A DNA stretch of 64,000 nt. Source: Larix kaempferi. Lineage: Eukaryota > Streptophyta > Pinopsida > Pinales > Pinaceae. Each line of letters starts with the position of its first letter. Within the stretch, counting starts at the first letter, position 1. The stretch spans positions 11,146,001-11,210,000 of the forward strand of contig BSBM01001138.1 of NCBI GenBank assembly GCA_027924585.1, read 5' to 3'. Shown here in pieces: positions 54,691-64,000 of the stretch. A program made the position numbers and the translations under genes. The notes beneath the pieces are model-generated. The model was given only the letters and a program-made list of their open reading frames with translations, had not been told where the DNA came from and made no database searches.

Positions 54691-56353
54691 AACATGACGT
54701 GAAATAGATGACTACATGTTCAATTTATCCCCTTCATCTCTGTGTTTTGTTGCATTATGTTTAGTGTACGGTTTCATTCTCAGGGATTGCACACTTTCTT
54801 CTATTCTAGTGTGCCCTCCTCTACTACTGCTTCAGTTCGGAAACTCAAGCCTGGAACCATAAAAATGATTTTGGAGCTGGAAACATTTGCAGAAGGGTCA
54901 GTCAATGCAACTCCTCCATATTCATTTTCACCCTTTTATCTTGGATGTGAATTTGAGAAAGTAAGGAATATTCTGTTGTCGTTTATCACTAATACAGAGT
55001 ATAAGATATGTTGTTGTTACATGTCAAAGATCGAATATACATTCTGCGAATATATCAGTACTTTCAAAAATAAGGTTTGAATGTACTAGGCTCCCCTAGA
55101 ATGCAGTAGCTACACTAATGTGTAAACTAAGTGATCTGAGATCAATTTTTATATTTGTTGCCACAACCTTGTATAATTTAATAGTCCTCTTTTATTATTT
55201 CCTTTACAAGAATGCATGCTCATTAGTAGTCCTGTTATCATTTTACCCCTTTTGTAATTTAGTACACCTGTTTGAGCCTAGAGTCACCAGCTTGGATCAA
55301 AACAAAAATGAGAACATTTACTTCACTGAGTAGGAAGATCCCTTGCTCTCTTTAGGGATTTCTGTCTGTCAACTACGTGAATTGTTTGTATCATCTAGAC
55401 CTTCATGTCAGTCAAGTCCATTGATAAGTGCTCGTATTAGAGTGCTTGCAAACTGTTAGAAAAACAGGATCACAGAGCAATAAATTAAACAAAATGCGGA
55501 AATAAAGCCCATAAGATCAAAATATAAGAGAGACACCAATATACGTGGTTCACCCAATCTGGGCTACATCCACGGAGAAATTGCCTGTCCTTTTATTAAT
55601 CTATCCAACAAATGAAGGGATACAACCCGCAGCACATCCGCTGCAACTTCCTCTTCACTCTCTCACAGTCTCTCTTACATAATCACAGAGATCTTTACAA
55701 TACTCCAATACAGAGCCATATGACAATGCCTTCATTTTAAAGAGGGATTACCATGGTAAAATGCCATGGGCTACCCAATACCATGGGCCTATAAATCACC
55801 CATTATTGACCAAGTCATGACCATGAAATTACAACATTCTACAAGGCAGTTTTTCCAAAATTTTCGTTATAGGGGCGCTGCCCCTAAACCCCTACCAAGG
55901 GGACCTCCCAAATTAGTAGCCGCCCCCCTGGACCCCTGATGGCAACTATGGTGGGGGGAAAGCCCCCCCATACCTGGTCATGCACTGGTATCCAAAAACG
56001 GCTGAAATGCGACCTCTAAATCAGGAAGATTAGGCTCCACAACCAACAACAAACTATTGTTTTAATTCCTTTATTTGTTGGAGAAGATCAAATTTCTGAA
56101 TGATTTGCATCCCAAAAAAAAGCCACATTTCCTGAGGAGAGAACCTCAAGATATATGTCTGGACGAATTTTAAATGTTAGCTTATGTTTTAGGAAAATAT
56201 ATTACCTAACAAGTTCATATGATGGGGCCCAGGAAGATGGTGTTGTTTTCCCTAAAATTTGAAATTTCACTAATTTGTGACAAGTTATATTCTTTTCTTT
56301 ATTATTTTTCCAAAAAAAGGAAACCTTACTCTTACTGTATTTGTAGAAATATG
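54690..56353 (+). repeat. Second copy of the RDR-bearing segment
   Basis: Colinear with about 52150-53470. It shares a block reading ILELETFAEGS (first copy ILELDTFAEGS) and SPFYL, then TCAAAAATAAGGTTTGAATGT, AATGCATGCTCATT, and at 56086-56353 the RDR block 1 (KPHFL region) with stops. It differs by lacking the SINE and having a solo copia LTR. Copy 2 ends at 56353 where block 2 would begin. What ILELETFAEGS belongs to is not recognised. Confidence 0.65.
55449..56054 (-). mobile_element. Solo copia LTR in the second segment copy
   Basis: LTR 55454-56049 (about 596 bp), flanked by CAAAC at 55449-55453 and 56050-56054. On the plus strand it starts TGTTAGAAAAACAGG. Its sense strand is minus, with GTGAACCACGTATATTGG near the 3' end as in other plant copia LTRs. 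The first segment copy has uninterrupted sequence at this point. The inner end is CAACAA rather than a clean CA, so one base is uncertain. Confidence 0.8.
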
Positions 56354-57455
56354 TGTTAAAGATAGTGCAGTTGCGAGAGCGATTCTTTGAATGGCACCCT
56401 AGTCAGTTAACTAGGGTTCCTTGTCAGTTAACCAGACAGAGTAAGTCCCTAGTAGGTACCCTAGGGCCCCCAACAGTCTACTGGGGTTCTTGGTTTGGGG
56501 CCAAGTAGGTTGATGCCATGGCAAAGTCCCTAGCATGTGGCTAGGGCCGCTATCTATCTCTAGGGTATTATGGTCTAGTACTAGACAGTTTCTTGGTCAC
56601 GAGGACCAAGCAGATCCTGTAGGCTGAGACAGAGACATCCTGGTATGGGACTAGGCAGATTCTTGATTTCAGACCAAGCAGTTCCTGCAGGTACATACCT
56701 GGTCAATTAACCAGATGGATCTTGGTCAGTTAACCAAGATGATGATGTGTGATGCTCTCCTCTCCTAGGTCTTTGAGATGATTGAGCTAAGTTGTTTCAT
56801 CAAGGGGCTGACCACCCCTTGATGAAGTCACTAGCACTTGACATCAGGAGCAGTCAGGAGGACCACGAGATCACATCATCCAGTGTGAACCTTCCTTATA
56901 TGGTGATGATGAAACTTTCAGTTAGTGTATGGAACACTAGTACATTTGAGAAAGAGATAAATGAGTTGTATCCCCACCTTGTTATTACACCCTTGATCTT
57001 GTGGTTAGAAAGGTTGTATTCCCATCTTGTTTTTCTTGGTCTTGTGGGTAAAAGGGTTTTCTTCCCACCTTGTGGTTACATCTTTGGTCTTGTGGTTTTA
57101 GGGGTGTTTACCCATCTTTGATTTATGGTGGTTAGCCTTGTGATAGCCTAATATTGTGTTCACTCTAACTTGTTGGTCCTATGTGCTAGCGCCCACCTTA
57201 AGCATGTCATCCTACCTTTTATCTTGACCCTAGTACCCACTCCTAAAGACATCAAAATATTAAATTATAACTTTATGTTTGTTATCCCTCCTAAAAGAAA
57301 AGATGTCTTGAGAAACCCTAAGTCAATGAAGAATTAGAAGATGGATCCTTCTAGAAGTCTTTAAGAGGTTATAAATACAAACCTAATTCTTCATTATGAG
57401 CACATCTTCAAGTGGCATTCTAGATTCGATTTACTGTGGGGTTGATCTAGGGTTT
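56354..57455 (+). other. Possible LTR U3 cut by element C
   Basis: Similarity to the RDR segment stops at 56353, where TGTTAAAG begins. The region has repeated CAGTTAACYAG motifs (56410-56740), a perfect 11-bp-stem hairpin (56797-56825) and a TATA box GTTATAAATAC near 57370. This would fit the U3 of an LTR whose remainder lies beyond element C, outside the window. No gene seen; the 109-codon ORF at 56792 is not recognised. Confidence 0.35.
56797..56825. repeat. Short inverted repeat (hairpin)
   Basis: TCATCAAGGGG and CCCCTTGATGA separated by 7 bases. No T run follows; role unknown. Confidence 0.6.
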
Positions 57456-60400
57456 TCTTATCACATCCATAGTAGCTGGGCTACCATGATTGCAGAGCAG
57501 TTATCTGCATATTTTTTATCTTTTCCTTTACATAGTTCTAGTGAGATCAGCTATGATGAGCAGTTTTATGTATGATCACTCACACATCAGAGCAACCCCT
57601 TATCAGACATGCAGTAGACCTTATGCCAAGGTTGAGCCTCTTGAACTCAGATTTGATGACTGAGATGACCTTTTATCACATACAGATGCAGTGTAGTGCT
57701 TAAAGCTTCAACAGTAGTGTTTTAGTTGTTACAGGTGATCCAGATTCCAGATAGTAGATTCAGGTATATGGCCCAGCAAGTATATGATGTGCATTGGTCT
57801 TATTACCAGCTGAATTGCACATCAGCTGAACTTTAGTGAGCCGCCAGTATTGCACAATTATTTGTGCTTATCAGAGTTCAGATGTTCCATCCTTGGCCTA
57901 TTTTGGCCATCTTTTTCATTTCTGTTTTAAAATGACCATGCCCCACGGGGTTTGTAATAAAATGTGCTAGCATGGTGGTCTTGAGTGGCTCGGTTCCCTA
58001 AGACTTGACAACCAAACAAGGTATTCCAAGGAGTTTTTCCCTTGTCAATTATGTTTTTCCTATAGCCGAGTATAATCGATGAGTTTTTCTCCTACACCTC
58101 CAAAGTTGGAATGCCCGAATTTGGCGATTAGGCCTTAGGGGGTTATTAGAGTCCAACTATAAATTATAAACATGCTAGACACTATTTTTGTGTTCCGTGG
58201 TCAATTCCTAGGTCCATAGAGGGTCTAAAACATTTTCATAAAATAAAAAATTTAGCGGACGTGCACAAAATTATTTTTTATTTTTTATTATTTATTAAAT
58301 AATTAATTTTTTCAATTAATTAAACCATTTTCCCTATGGTTTAATTGAAAAAATTCAAATTGTAATAATTAAGTGGTTTGTGGGTGGATTTTGATAAATG
58401 GATGCTCATTTTCTAAGCCAGAGCACCCATTTAACCCATAAACCTACTTTTCCTAAGTTTTGAATAAGTATTTATCAAGAAAATTGATATTTACTCAAAA
58501 ACTCCAAAAAGACAAATTAAATATGAAAAAAGACATATTTATTAATAAAAAGACAAATTCCTAAAACCAAGGAAGATGTCTGGAGTTGAATCGGAGTTCA
58601 TCTAAAGTGATGGACAGTCAATATTAAGTTAATTGAACTCTGAGTTGGTTGATTCCAATCTATTATGTTGAGTATTAGTTGTCTCTCCATCAAGGATTGC
58701 GCCCTCCTCTCTGCATGGCGCCTTGGTGGAAGGGAGCGCTGATATGTGATGGTGGAGATCCCAAGGTGGGATTGCCTACCTATCTGAGAGGTGGCGCAAT
58801 CTCTTTTACTTGGCTTTCAATCAAGTGCCAATCACAACCAACAAACTCATGTTTAACTCCCTCTTGAGCTTGGGCACCTTTCCTAGGGTTTTAGCTCATG
58901 CTTGCATGTTTTGTTCTATAAAGAGAAGAGTTGAGGTCCAGTATTATAGATCTAAAGCTGGATCCTCTGCTCATATTGTACTGTATCATTTTTCTGAGTA
59001 TAATAAAGAAGGCTTTGGAGGCTAGTGTGGTGATTGTCTTTGGTTGAATCTTCATGCTTGGTACTTATGAGGTAAACTGTATTATGTTTCATAAATTAGT
59101 ATTGTTGGAATTGTATGTCTTGTGAAAGGAAGCTATCTTCTTAAAGATTTGTAAGTAATACTTTATAGTTTGCTTACTCATGTTGATAATATTATGATGC
59201 TAAGAGTAGTGATATTTCTTGTTTGAATTCATTACTTCATTGCTTTATATTCATTGTTTACACATATGCTCTTATCCCCTTGCTAGTTCTTTGCAACTGT
59301 TTACAGGTAGCCTAAGTTGAAGAAGTTCATAAACTTGTTAGATCGGGTCTTCATTCAATAAAATCGAACAAGGTCTTGATCCTACTGGTGCATCAGGGAG
59401 CTTGACTCCATTGCCCTTTCTTCAAAACGCTCAACCCCCGTGGGTTCAATCTTCTAGATCCCGTATTCTCTTTCTATTTCGGTTACTATCCTATTTAATC
59501 TAAATCCTGTTTCAAAGCTCATTTGATTAATAGATCCAAGCAAGTAGCAATCTAAGTAACTTAATAGCTTCATTTTTACTTAGATCTAGGTTGCTAAGCT
59601 TTTCCTTTGCTAGAGTTTAAGGTAGATCTCAAAGAAGCAAAGATAGATTAGCTTTTCTTTCAAGTTATTTCAAAGTTATATCAAGTAAAAGGGTGTTTTG
59701 ATTTGCTTGTCATCTCTTAAAGAGACAAGCAAAGATCCTAAGAAGGCAGGTTTTCTAGCTTTCCTTACTTAGTTCTTTTTCTTTCATTGTGTGCTATTTA
59801 AGTTAGATTTTTTTCATTTTTTGGCATATAAAGAAATACACTCTTAAAGTGTGTTTCGGTAGATTCTAAGTATTTTATTGTTCGCTGGTTTTTCTTAATT
59901 AAATATCAATCATAAACTTTAAAATCATTTCAAAGTTATTTTAAAATCCATTTTTTTCCCCAAAAACAATATTTTTACATACTAGTTGCATTGTAGTTCA
60001 ATTTGGCAATTTATAGTATTGTCAGAACACTCTTAAAGTGTTCTGATTGTTATTTCTAATTTACTTTTGTTCGTTGGTATGATTTTTGTCTTTAGCAGGT
60101 TGAAGTTCAAAAACCAAGAAGTTCACCATTTCAAAGCTTCCCAAACTTTCGCAAGAACCAGCAGTTTGAATCTTGATTCATTTCATCAATAAATTGTAAA
60201 ATGACTTGTTTCCCTAAGCATAAAGGGAAAGCAGTGGTTCACTTCTATCTCATTTTGTAAAAACAAAAATAAAAAGAGCAAGCAGGCAATTCTAGCGCCT
60301 GATCCCAATCCCCCCAGGGAGGATTCACACCTTTTTTTTTTCTTTCTCAGTTTTGCATTTTTTCTACTTTTCTTTGTCTTAGATTAGTTTACTTTTGTTA

Positions 60401-61482
60401 TTAGTAATTATAAAACATAGATCAAGCACACAAAGTGTCCCAGGGGGACTTTGAATCATTTTTCAATCTTTCACTTAAGTGCTACAAAATAAACGACAAT
60501 TGTTCTAAAATTTGCAAACTAAATTTAACCCCCTTGATCTATTGAAGTACTCCATCATATTTTGATTTGAAGAAATGATACCCTTGGGATTTAGCTTAGA
60601 CTAATCATCAACTATAATTTGTTCTAAAAATTACCAAGTAAAATTAATGCTCTATCGAAGTACTCCACCTCTAGTGTGAAGAAAAGATACTCTTGGAGAT
60701 TAGTGTAGTTTAATCATCCATTTTCAATCATAATAAAACTTACCAACTCCCCTAAGCCAAAGTATGCTCTTAACCGATGCAGCCCAGTCTGAATAGTAGG
60801 GTTAACCAGAAACGGGTGTAAGGTACTTATTTTAATAGGAAAATCCATCAAAACCAAATTCTAAGAACTCGAGAGGTTGCATGGGCGGAAACTATAGAGT
60901 CAGCATGCTACTTTAAGAAGGTTTATTCTCGCCTGGTTGGACACTTGGTAAAGTTGCTAAAGCACTCAGTTCGAAGGGTTAGGTCTCTCTTGGGCCAAAC
61001 CAAAAATTAACCCATTCCTCTAAATACTCATTTAATAATCATAAAATAAACTAACTGAGACATTGCAATACTTTCACAGAGATCACAGAAACAACCCTAC
61101 ACAACAATTGCATGCATTTCACATTCTCAGTACTGGTCATTAATTTTCCATGTTTTAAATTTCAATCATAAATGTCGTGAATGCTTATCTATCTTGTGTG
61201 GGGTTAATTAATTGATTTAATTTACAAGTAGTGCTTAGTTGTTATTTTTCGATTTCATCATTAAACAACTCCTAGATTAGAATTTTATCTATGTTAATAG
61301 ATTAAAAGCCTTAGTTTTACTTTTATAGGGACCACCCCCCTTGGTTTCGCTAGGAGTAAGCCTAAACGGAGGAGTCAGGTAATCAGGTGACAACACTTGA
61401 CTCTCACTTGCCATCAAGGACACACTGAGCGGCTTGAAGGTTTCCTGCCGCATTCCCCGCGGGTAAGTATTAGGCGACAACA
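57456..61482 (+). repeat. 5' LTR of element C (4027 bp), chimeric
   Basis: Starts TCTTATCACATCC (first bases diverged from TGTTATCAC) and ends GCGACAACA. About the first 300 bp resemble family A (CATAGTAGC, TTTGATGACTGA, GCAGTGTTTTAG). From about 57838 onward it resembles family B (GAGCCGCCAGT, GGTTTGTA, GTGGCTCGGTTCCC, TTATTAGAGTCCAACTATAA, and a shared end with CGGAGGAG). TATA box TTCTATAAAGAG near 58916; ATAATAAAG near 59002. Confidence 0.8.
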
Positions 61483-61485
61483 TTT

Positions 61486-61503
61486 TGGCGTCATTGTCGG
61501 GGA
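61486..61503 (+). other. Primer-binding site of element C
   Basis: TGGCGTCATTGTCGGGGA, a diverged form of the tRNA-Asp-type site with three differences from element A. It is 3 bp from the LTR end. Confidence 0.8.
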
Positions 61504-61628
61504 TAAACCTTTCTATTCTCGGGTCACGACCTTGTTTTTCTTTTTGTTGTTTTTATTTTGTTTGATGTATCTTGTGAAAATTTGAAATTTACTCTGTCCA
61601 TCTGGCGACTCCACTATTAAATAATTCA

Positions 61629-62188
61629 ATGAGATATCTAATAAGAAGAAATTCGGAAGGGTTATTCAATCTTATTCCTGAACCTAAAAAGGTATATATA
61701 AGAAGATTAAATAAACAAAACTCTCAGAGAATACTCGAACATCTTAGATTTCAGTCAATTTCAGATATTAACCATCTGTTTGAAGAGTCTAATCCAACAA
61801 AAGACATGAGATATTTTTTCAGCCCTTTAGACTTCACTGTAATCGTAGGATACCCTCATGTCGTAACTGAGAAGGCAATTGAAAAATTCCCTTCATTTCA
61901 GGGAAACAATGCCATAATTGCTAAGGCACATTTAAAGCTTTTTTCACAATGTTATAATAAATGGTGCCTAAATGCTAAATATGAAAATGTGCAGATGAAG
62001 CTGTTTGCGCTATCCTTAGGAGAAGATGCCTTTCATTGGTTTTCAGACCTAGATGCCGACAGCTACAAAACATTCAAAGAATTCGAAAAGGGATTCCTAA
62101 ACAAATGGGGAGATAAAAAAGACAGATATCGACTATGGAATTATGACCCAAAATCCAACGAGAAAATTCGACAACATCCGATGAAAAG
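61629..62188 (+). pseudogene. Family C gag, N-terminal part (interrupted)
   Basis: ATG at 61629. RRNSEGLFNLIPEPKK and RRLNKQNSQRILEHLRF are colinear with the family B gag. Then FTVIVGYPHVVTEKAIEKF, ENVQMKLFALSLGEDAFHWF and FEKGFLNKWGDKKDRYRLW follow, the Retrotrans_gag-like core. The protein-like sequence ends around residues 180-187, where the CACTA terminal region starts; the stop at 62249 lies in CACTA DNA. It shows what the intact start of this gag family looks like and that B has lost its ATG. Confidence 0.78.
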
Positions 62189-62260
62189 GACTGTGTCGTC
62201 GGATTTCACCTTCAAAATTACGAAATTTGATGACTTTTTTTTAAATTGATAGACAGGCCA

Positions 62261-62498
62261 GTCGGATATACGACGGCCCTCGGATATTCGACGACGTCTG
62301 TCGGATAGTCGACTCGGTTGTCGGATATCCGACACTATATTATCCCGCGGATGTCGGATATCCGACACTATATTATGCACGCGGATGTCGATTATCCGAC
62401 AATATATTATGGCCGCAGTTGTACTATATTATGCGGTTGTCGGATATCCGACATGTATTTTACAACGGTAACTATGCTTAATTCGTCGGATATCCGAC
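62261..62498. repeat. CACTA subterminal palindrome array
   Basis: The perfect 14-bp palindrome GTCGGATATCCGAC occurs at 62320-62333, 62353-62366, 62439-62452 and 62485-62498. One-to-three-base variants are at 62261-62274, about 62278-62292, 62300-62313 and 62387-62400. CACTATATTAT follows two of them. Likely transposase-binding sites, as known for the subterminal repeats of Spm. Confidence 0.8.
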
Positions 62499-62707
62499 GA
62501 ACATTTATATTTTAAAATCTATAAATTTCAAAACATTCCAACATGTTTGCTATACAAGCGACGGTTTGCAGAAAATTTTTTATTCGACGGACCGTTTTCC
62601 GTAAAAGAATACATCATTATTTTTATTGTTTTTGTGATTAAAAATAGCGAAGTGTGGAGCTTGATTTTCTAAGATCGATAATCTTTATTCAAGCTCTTTA
62701 TGAGAAA

Positions 62708-62917
62708 ATGTCAAATAACAATATTCCTGATCCAGACGAACAAAATCGACAATTGCTTGCTAGATTGTGGGATATACTGAAAAGAAAGGGTGATGTATGT
62801 TATTATCCATGTAGTCAATGCAGGGGCTTTAAGAGGAGAAGAATAAAGATCACAACAATGAGAAAACATTGTAGGGAACATGGACACGCTGAGGGGGGAC
62901 AGGAATATCGTCTATTT
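62708..62917 (+). CDS. CACTA transposase exon 1 (Transposase-associated domain)
   Basis: MSNNNIPDPDEQ start at 62708 (an upstream in-frame ATG is at 62654). Then GDVCYYPCSQCRGFKRRRIK, MRKHCREHGHAEGG and QEYR: the Transposase-associated domain that heads Tnp2 proteins, with its Cys/His zinc-binding set. A GTAAGT donor at 62918 ends the exon; an intron follows to about 63028. Confidence 0.75.
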
Positions 62918-63028
62918 GTAAGTTTTGCATTATATATGTTTTTATATTGATTGCTTTTGTAAATGTATGTATTATTTTAATATTTCTTATATTAAATTTT
63001 ATCTATTGATGGTTTCATGTAATTATAA
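62918..63028 (+). other. Intron 1 of the CACTA transposase gene
   Basis: GTAAGT donor at 62918 and an AG before GAAAGACATCC at about 63028; AT-rich. Joining the exons keeps the conserved EYR to ERHPTAYHSEE order. Confidence 0.55.
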
Positions 63029-63365
63029 AGGAAAGACATCCAACGGCATATCATTCAGAAGAAGTGCTTTCAGAACAAGTACCGGAGGAACATGGAGCTA
63101 TGAATAATGGAGAACAAGTTAATGATCCCATTGATAACATAGTTGAAGATGATGGTACAAATACTTTGATCCATGATTCATTTATGTTAGAATGGATGAT
63201 GATGATCATCATTTCGATGATATTCATGATTTACCTCTTCTTGTGAAGGCATACGAACCCCTATTTGAGGGCTCCAACACAAATCTTCTCTCTGTTATAT
63301 TGTTGATAATGAACTTGAAGGTTATGAATGGTCTTTCAAACATATCAGTCACATGGATGTTAATG
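63029..63365 (+). pseudogene. CACTA transposase exon 2, frameshifted
   Basis: Reads ERHPTAYHSEEVLSEQ and DDGTNTLIHDSFMLEW in one frame, then from about 63185 DDDDHHFDDIHDLPLLVKAY, EPLFEGSNTNLLSV and LKVMNGLSNIS in another. These are the conserved linker motifs of Tnp2-like proteins, so the change of frame in a GAT/GATG run suggests a small indel. A donor GTATGT follows at 63366. The frameshift would inactivate this copy unless an unrecognised splice removes it. Confidence 0.65.
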
Positions 63366-63534
63366 TATGTAATATATTCCATCACATAATATATATGATC
63401 GCGTTAAAGGATATCATTGTTCGTCTAATAATTTTATTGTTAATTCATAAGTCAAATTAATATGGATGAAATGTGTTTCATTAATATTATTTATATATTA
63501 TATTAACTAGATTTTTATTTTAATTTGTTGTAGC

Positions 63535-64000
63535 ATGATAGCTGAATTTTTGTTACCACCGTCAAATATTTTACCTCACACATATCAAGATTTATCTGCC
63601 ATCATGAAAGAAATTGGAATGCAATATGAAGCAATTCATGCATGCCCCGATGACCATGTTATATATTATAATCAGCATGAATTTGAAACAGAATGTCCGG
63701 AATGCCATATCAGTAGATATCGAACAGATCAAGTAACAAAAGAGGTGCCTCGCAAGGTTCTTCGTTATATTTCCATTATTCCACGTTTGCAACGATTGCT
63801 CAGGTGCAAAAAAATAGCGCAATTTATGGATTACCATGCACGGAATATAAGTCAAGATGACATTATTCGAATGCCTGCAGATGGGTCTGCATTTAGAGAT
63901 ATGGGGGAAAAATGGCCTCACTTTAAAGAAGAACCTCATAATCTTAGTATTTCTTTGGCAGCAGATGGTGTCAATCCATTTGCAGAGATGAGATCCGTTT
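63535..64000 (+). CDS. CACTA transposase exon 3 (Transposase_21), partial
   Basis: After the acceptor TTGTAG (63534) the frame is open to the window end, 155 codons: EFLLPPSNILPHTYQDL, MKEIGMQYEAIHACPDD, ECPECHISRYRTDQ, VPRKVLRYISIIPRLQRLL, MPADGSAFRDM and ISLAADGVNPFAEM. These match the Transposase_21 (Tnp2) family, with a C-x2-C pair and the conserved ADGVNPF segment thought to hold the first catalytic Asp. It continues beyond the window. Confidence 0.85.
   Translation, partial: MIAEFLLPPSNILPHTYQDLSAIMKEIGMQYEAIHACPDDHVIYYNQHEFETECPECHISRYRTDQVTKEVPRKVLRYISIIPRLQRLLRCKKIAQFMDYHARNISQDDIIRMPADGSAFRDMGEKWPHFKEEPHNLSISLAADGVNPFAEMRSV

Larger units (their letters stand above)
57456..62188 (+). 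mobile_element. Long-LTR gypsy-type element, family C (5' part, cut by CACTA)
   Basis: Plus strand: LTR 57456-61482 (4027 bp), PBS 61486-61503, gag start at 61629. The gag frame is interrupted near 62150-62190 by a CACTA element, and the 3' part is outside the window. The gag is a relative of the family B gag. Confidence 0.8.
62189..64000 (+). mobile_element. CACTA (En/Spm-type) transposon, 5' part
   Basis: The terminal region is about 62189-62500, with an array of palindromic subterminal motifs, followed by exons of a Tnp2-type transposase running off the window. The exact left end is uncertain: GACTGTGTCG at 62189 resembles the CACTG type of terminus but lacks the first C, and the target duplication cannot be checked with one end only. 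Inserted in the family C gag. Confidence 0.75.

Noticed and set aside
56792-57121. 109-codon ORF as a gene
   Set aside because: No recognisable domain, lies in a probable LTR U3, and starts inside a hairpin.
63592-63939. Minus-strand 115-codon ORF
   Set aside because: Antisense to the open Transposase_21 exon, which has clear family motifs.

Overview
The window is repeat-dominated nuclear DNA from a large-genome land plant. Evidence: plant-type Ty1/copia and Ty3/gypsy LTR retrotransposons, a BED/DUF659 hAT transposon, a Tnp2-type CACTA transposon, a tRNA-derived SINE, a primer-binding site that (from memory of plant tRNA-Asp) matches its 3' end, and exons of a plant RNA-dependent RNA polymerase. 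The species cannot be named from sequence alone. No intact host gene is present. The only host-like coding sequence is the 3' end of an RDR-type gene in a tandemly duplicated, decayed segment (about 52.2-56.35 kb).

Layout. (1) 1-13172, minus strand: a gypsy-type element with exceptionally long LTRs (about 4.48 kb, family A) and a 2.6-kb interior holding only a gag-like ORF. A solo LTR of the same family, in opposite orientation, sits inside its 5' LTR with a perfect AGTCC target duplication. (2) 13173-13715: a copia LTR fragment. (3) 13990-21684, minus: a second long-LTR element (family B, 4.6 kb LTR) with a broken gag gene. (4) 21685-24235: unassigned sequence with a degenerate minisatellite and a PBS-like site. 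(5) 24236-26296: a truncated, diverged family-A-like LTR. (6) 26297-50847: a nest of copia elements. Copia-3 (minus) is the oldest layer. Copia-2 (plus, 27641-37798) lies in its interior and itself carries a hAT transposon (29263-32679). Copia-1 (minus, 39392-50791) lies in the copia-3 5' LTR and carries a solo family-B LTR (43537-48020). (7) 50848-56353: decayed host DNA with a duplicated RDR fragment, a SINE and a solo copia LTR. (8) 56354-57455: a possible LTR cut by the next element. (9) 57456-about 62188, plus: the 5' LTR and gag start of a third long-LTR element (family C). (10) About 62188-64000: the 5' end of a CACTA element, from a subterminal palindrome array into the transposase.

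Target-site duplications read by eye give the order of insertion: AGTCC (solo A), AGCCC (solo B), ATAAT (copia-1), CTGAA/CTAAA (copia-2), GTCTAGTG (hAT), CAAAC (solo copia LTR). By-eye LTR comparison gives about 30 mismatches in 1624 bp for element A and about 18 in 502 bp for copia-1, so both are fairly recent. Nearly all pol and gag genes are broken. The exception is the hAT transposase, which reads open across two exons joined by one 110-bp intron.

The most unusual material is the set of gag-only, 4-4.6-kb-LTR elements (LARD-like), the large palindrome made by the inverted solo LTR, the repeat-rich 1.5-kb 3' regions shared by two copia elements, and the CACTA palindrome array.
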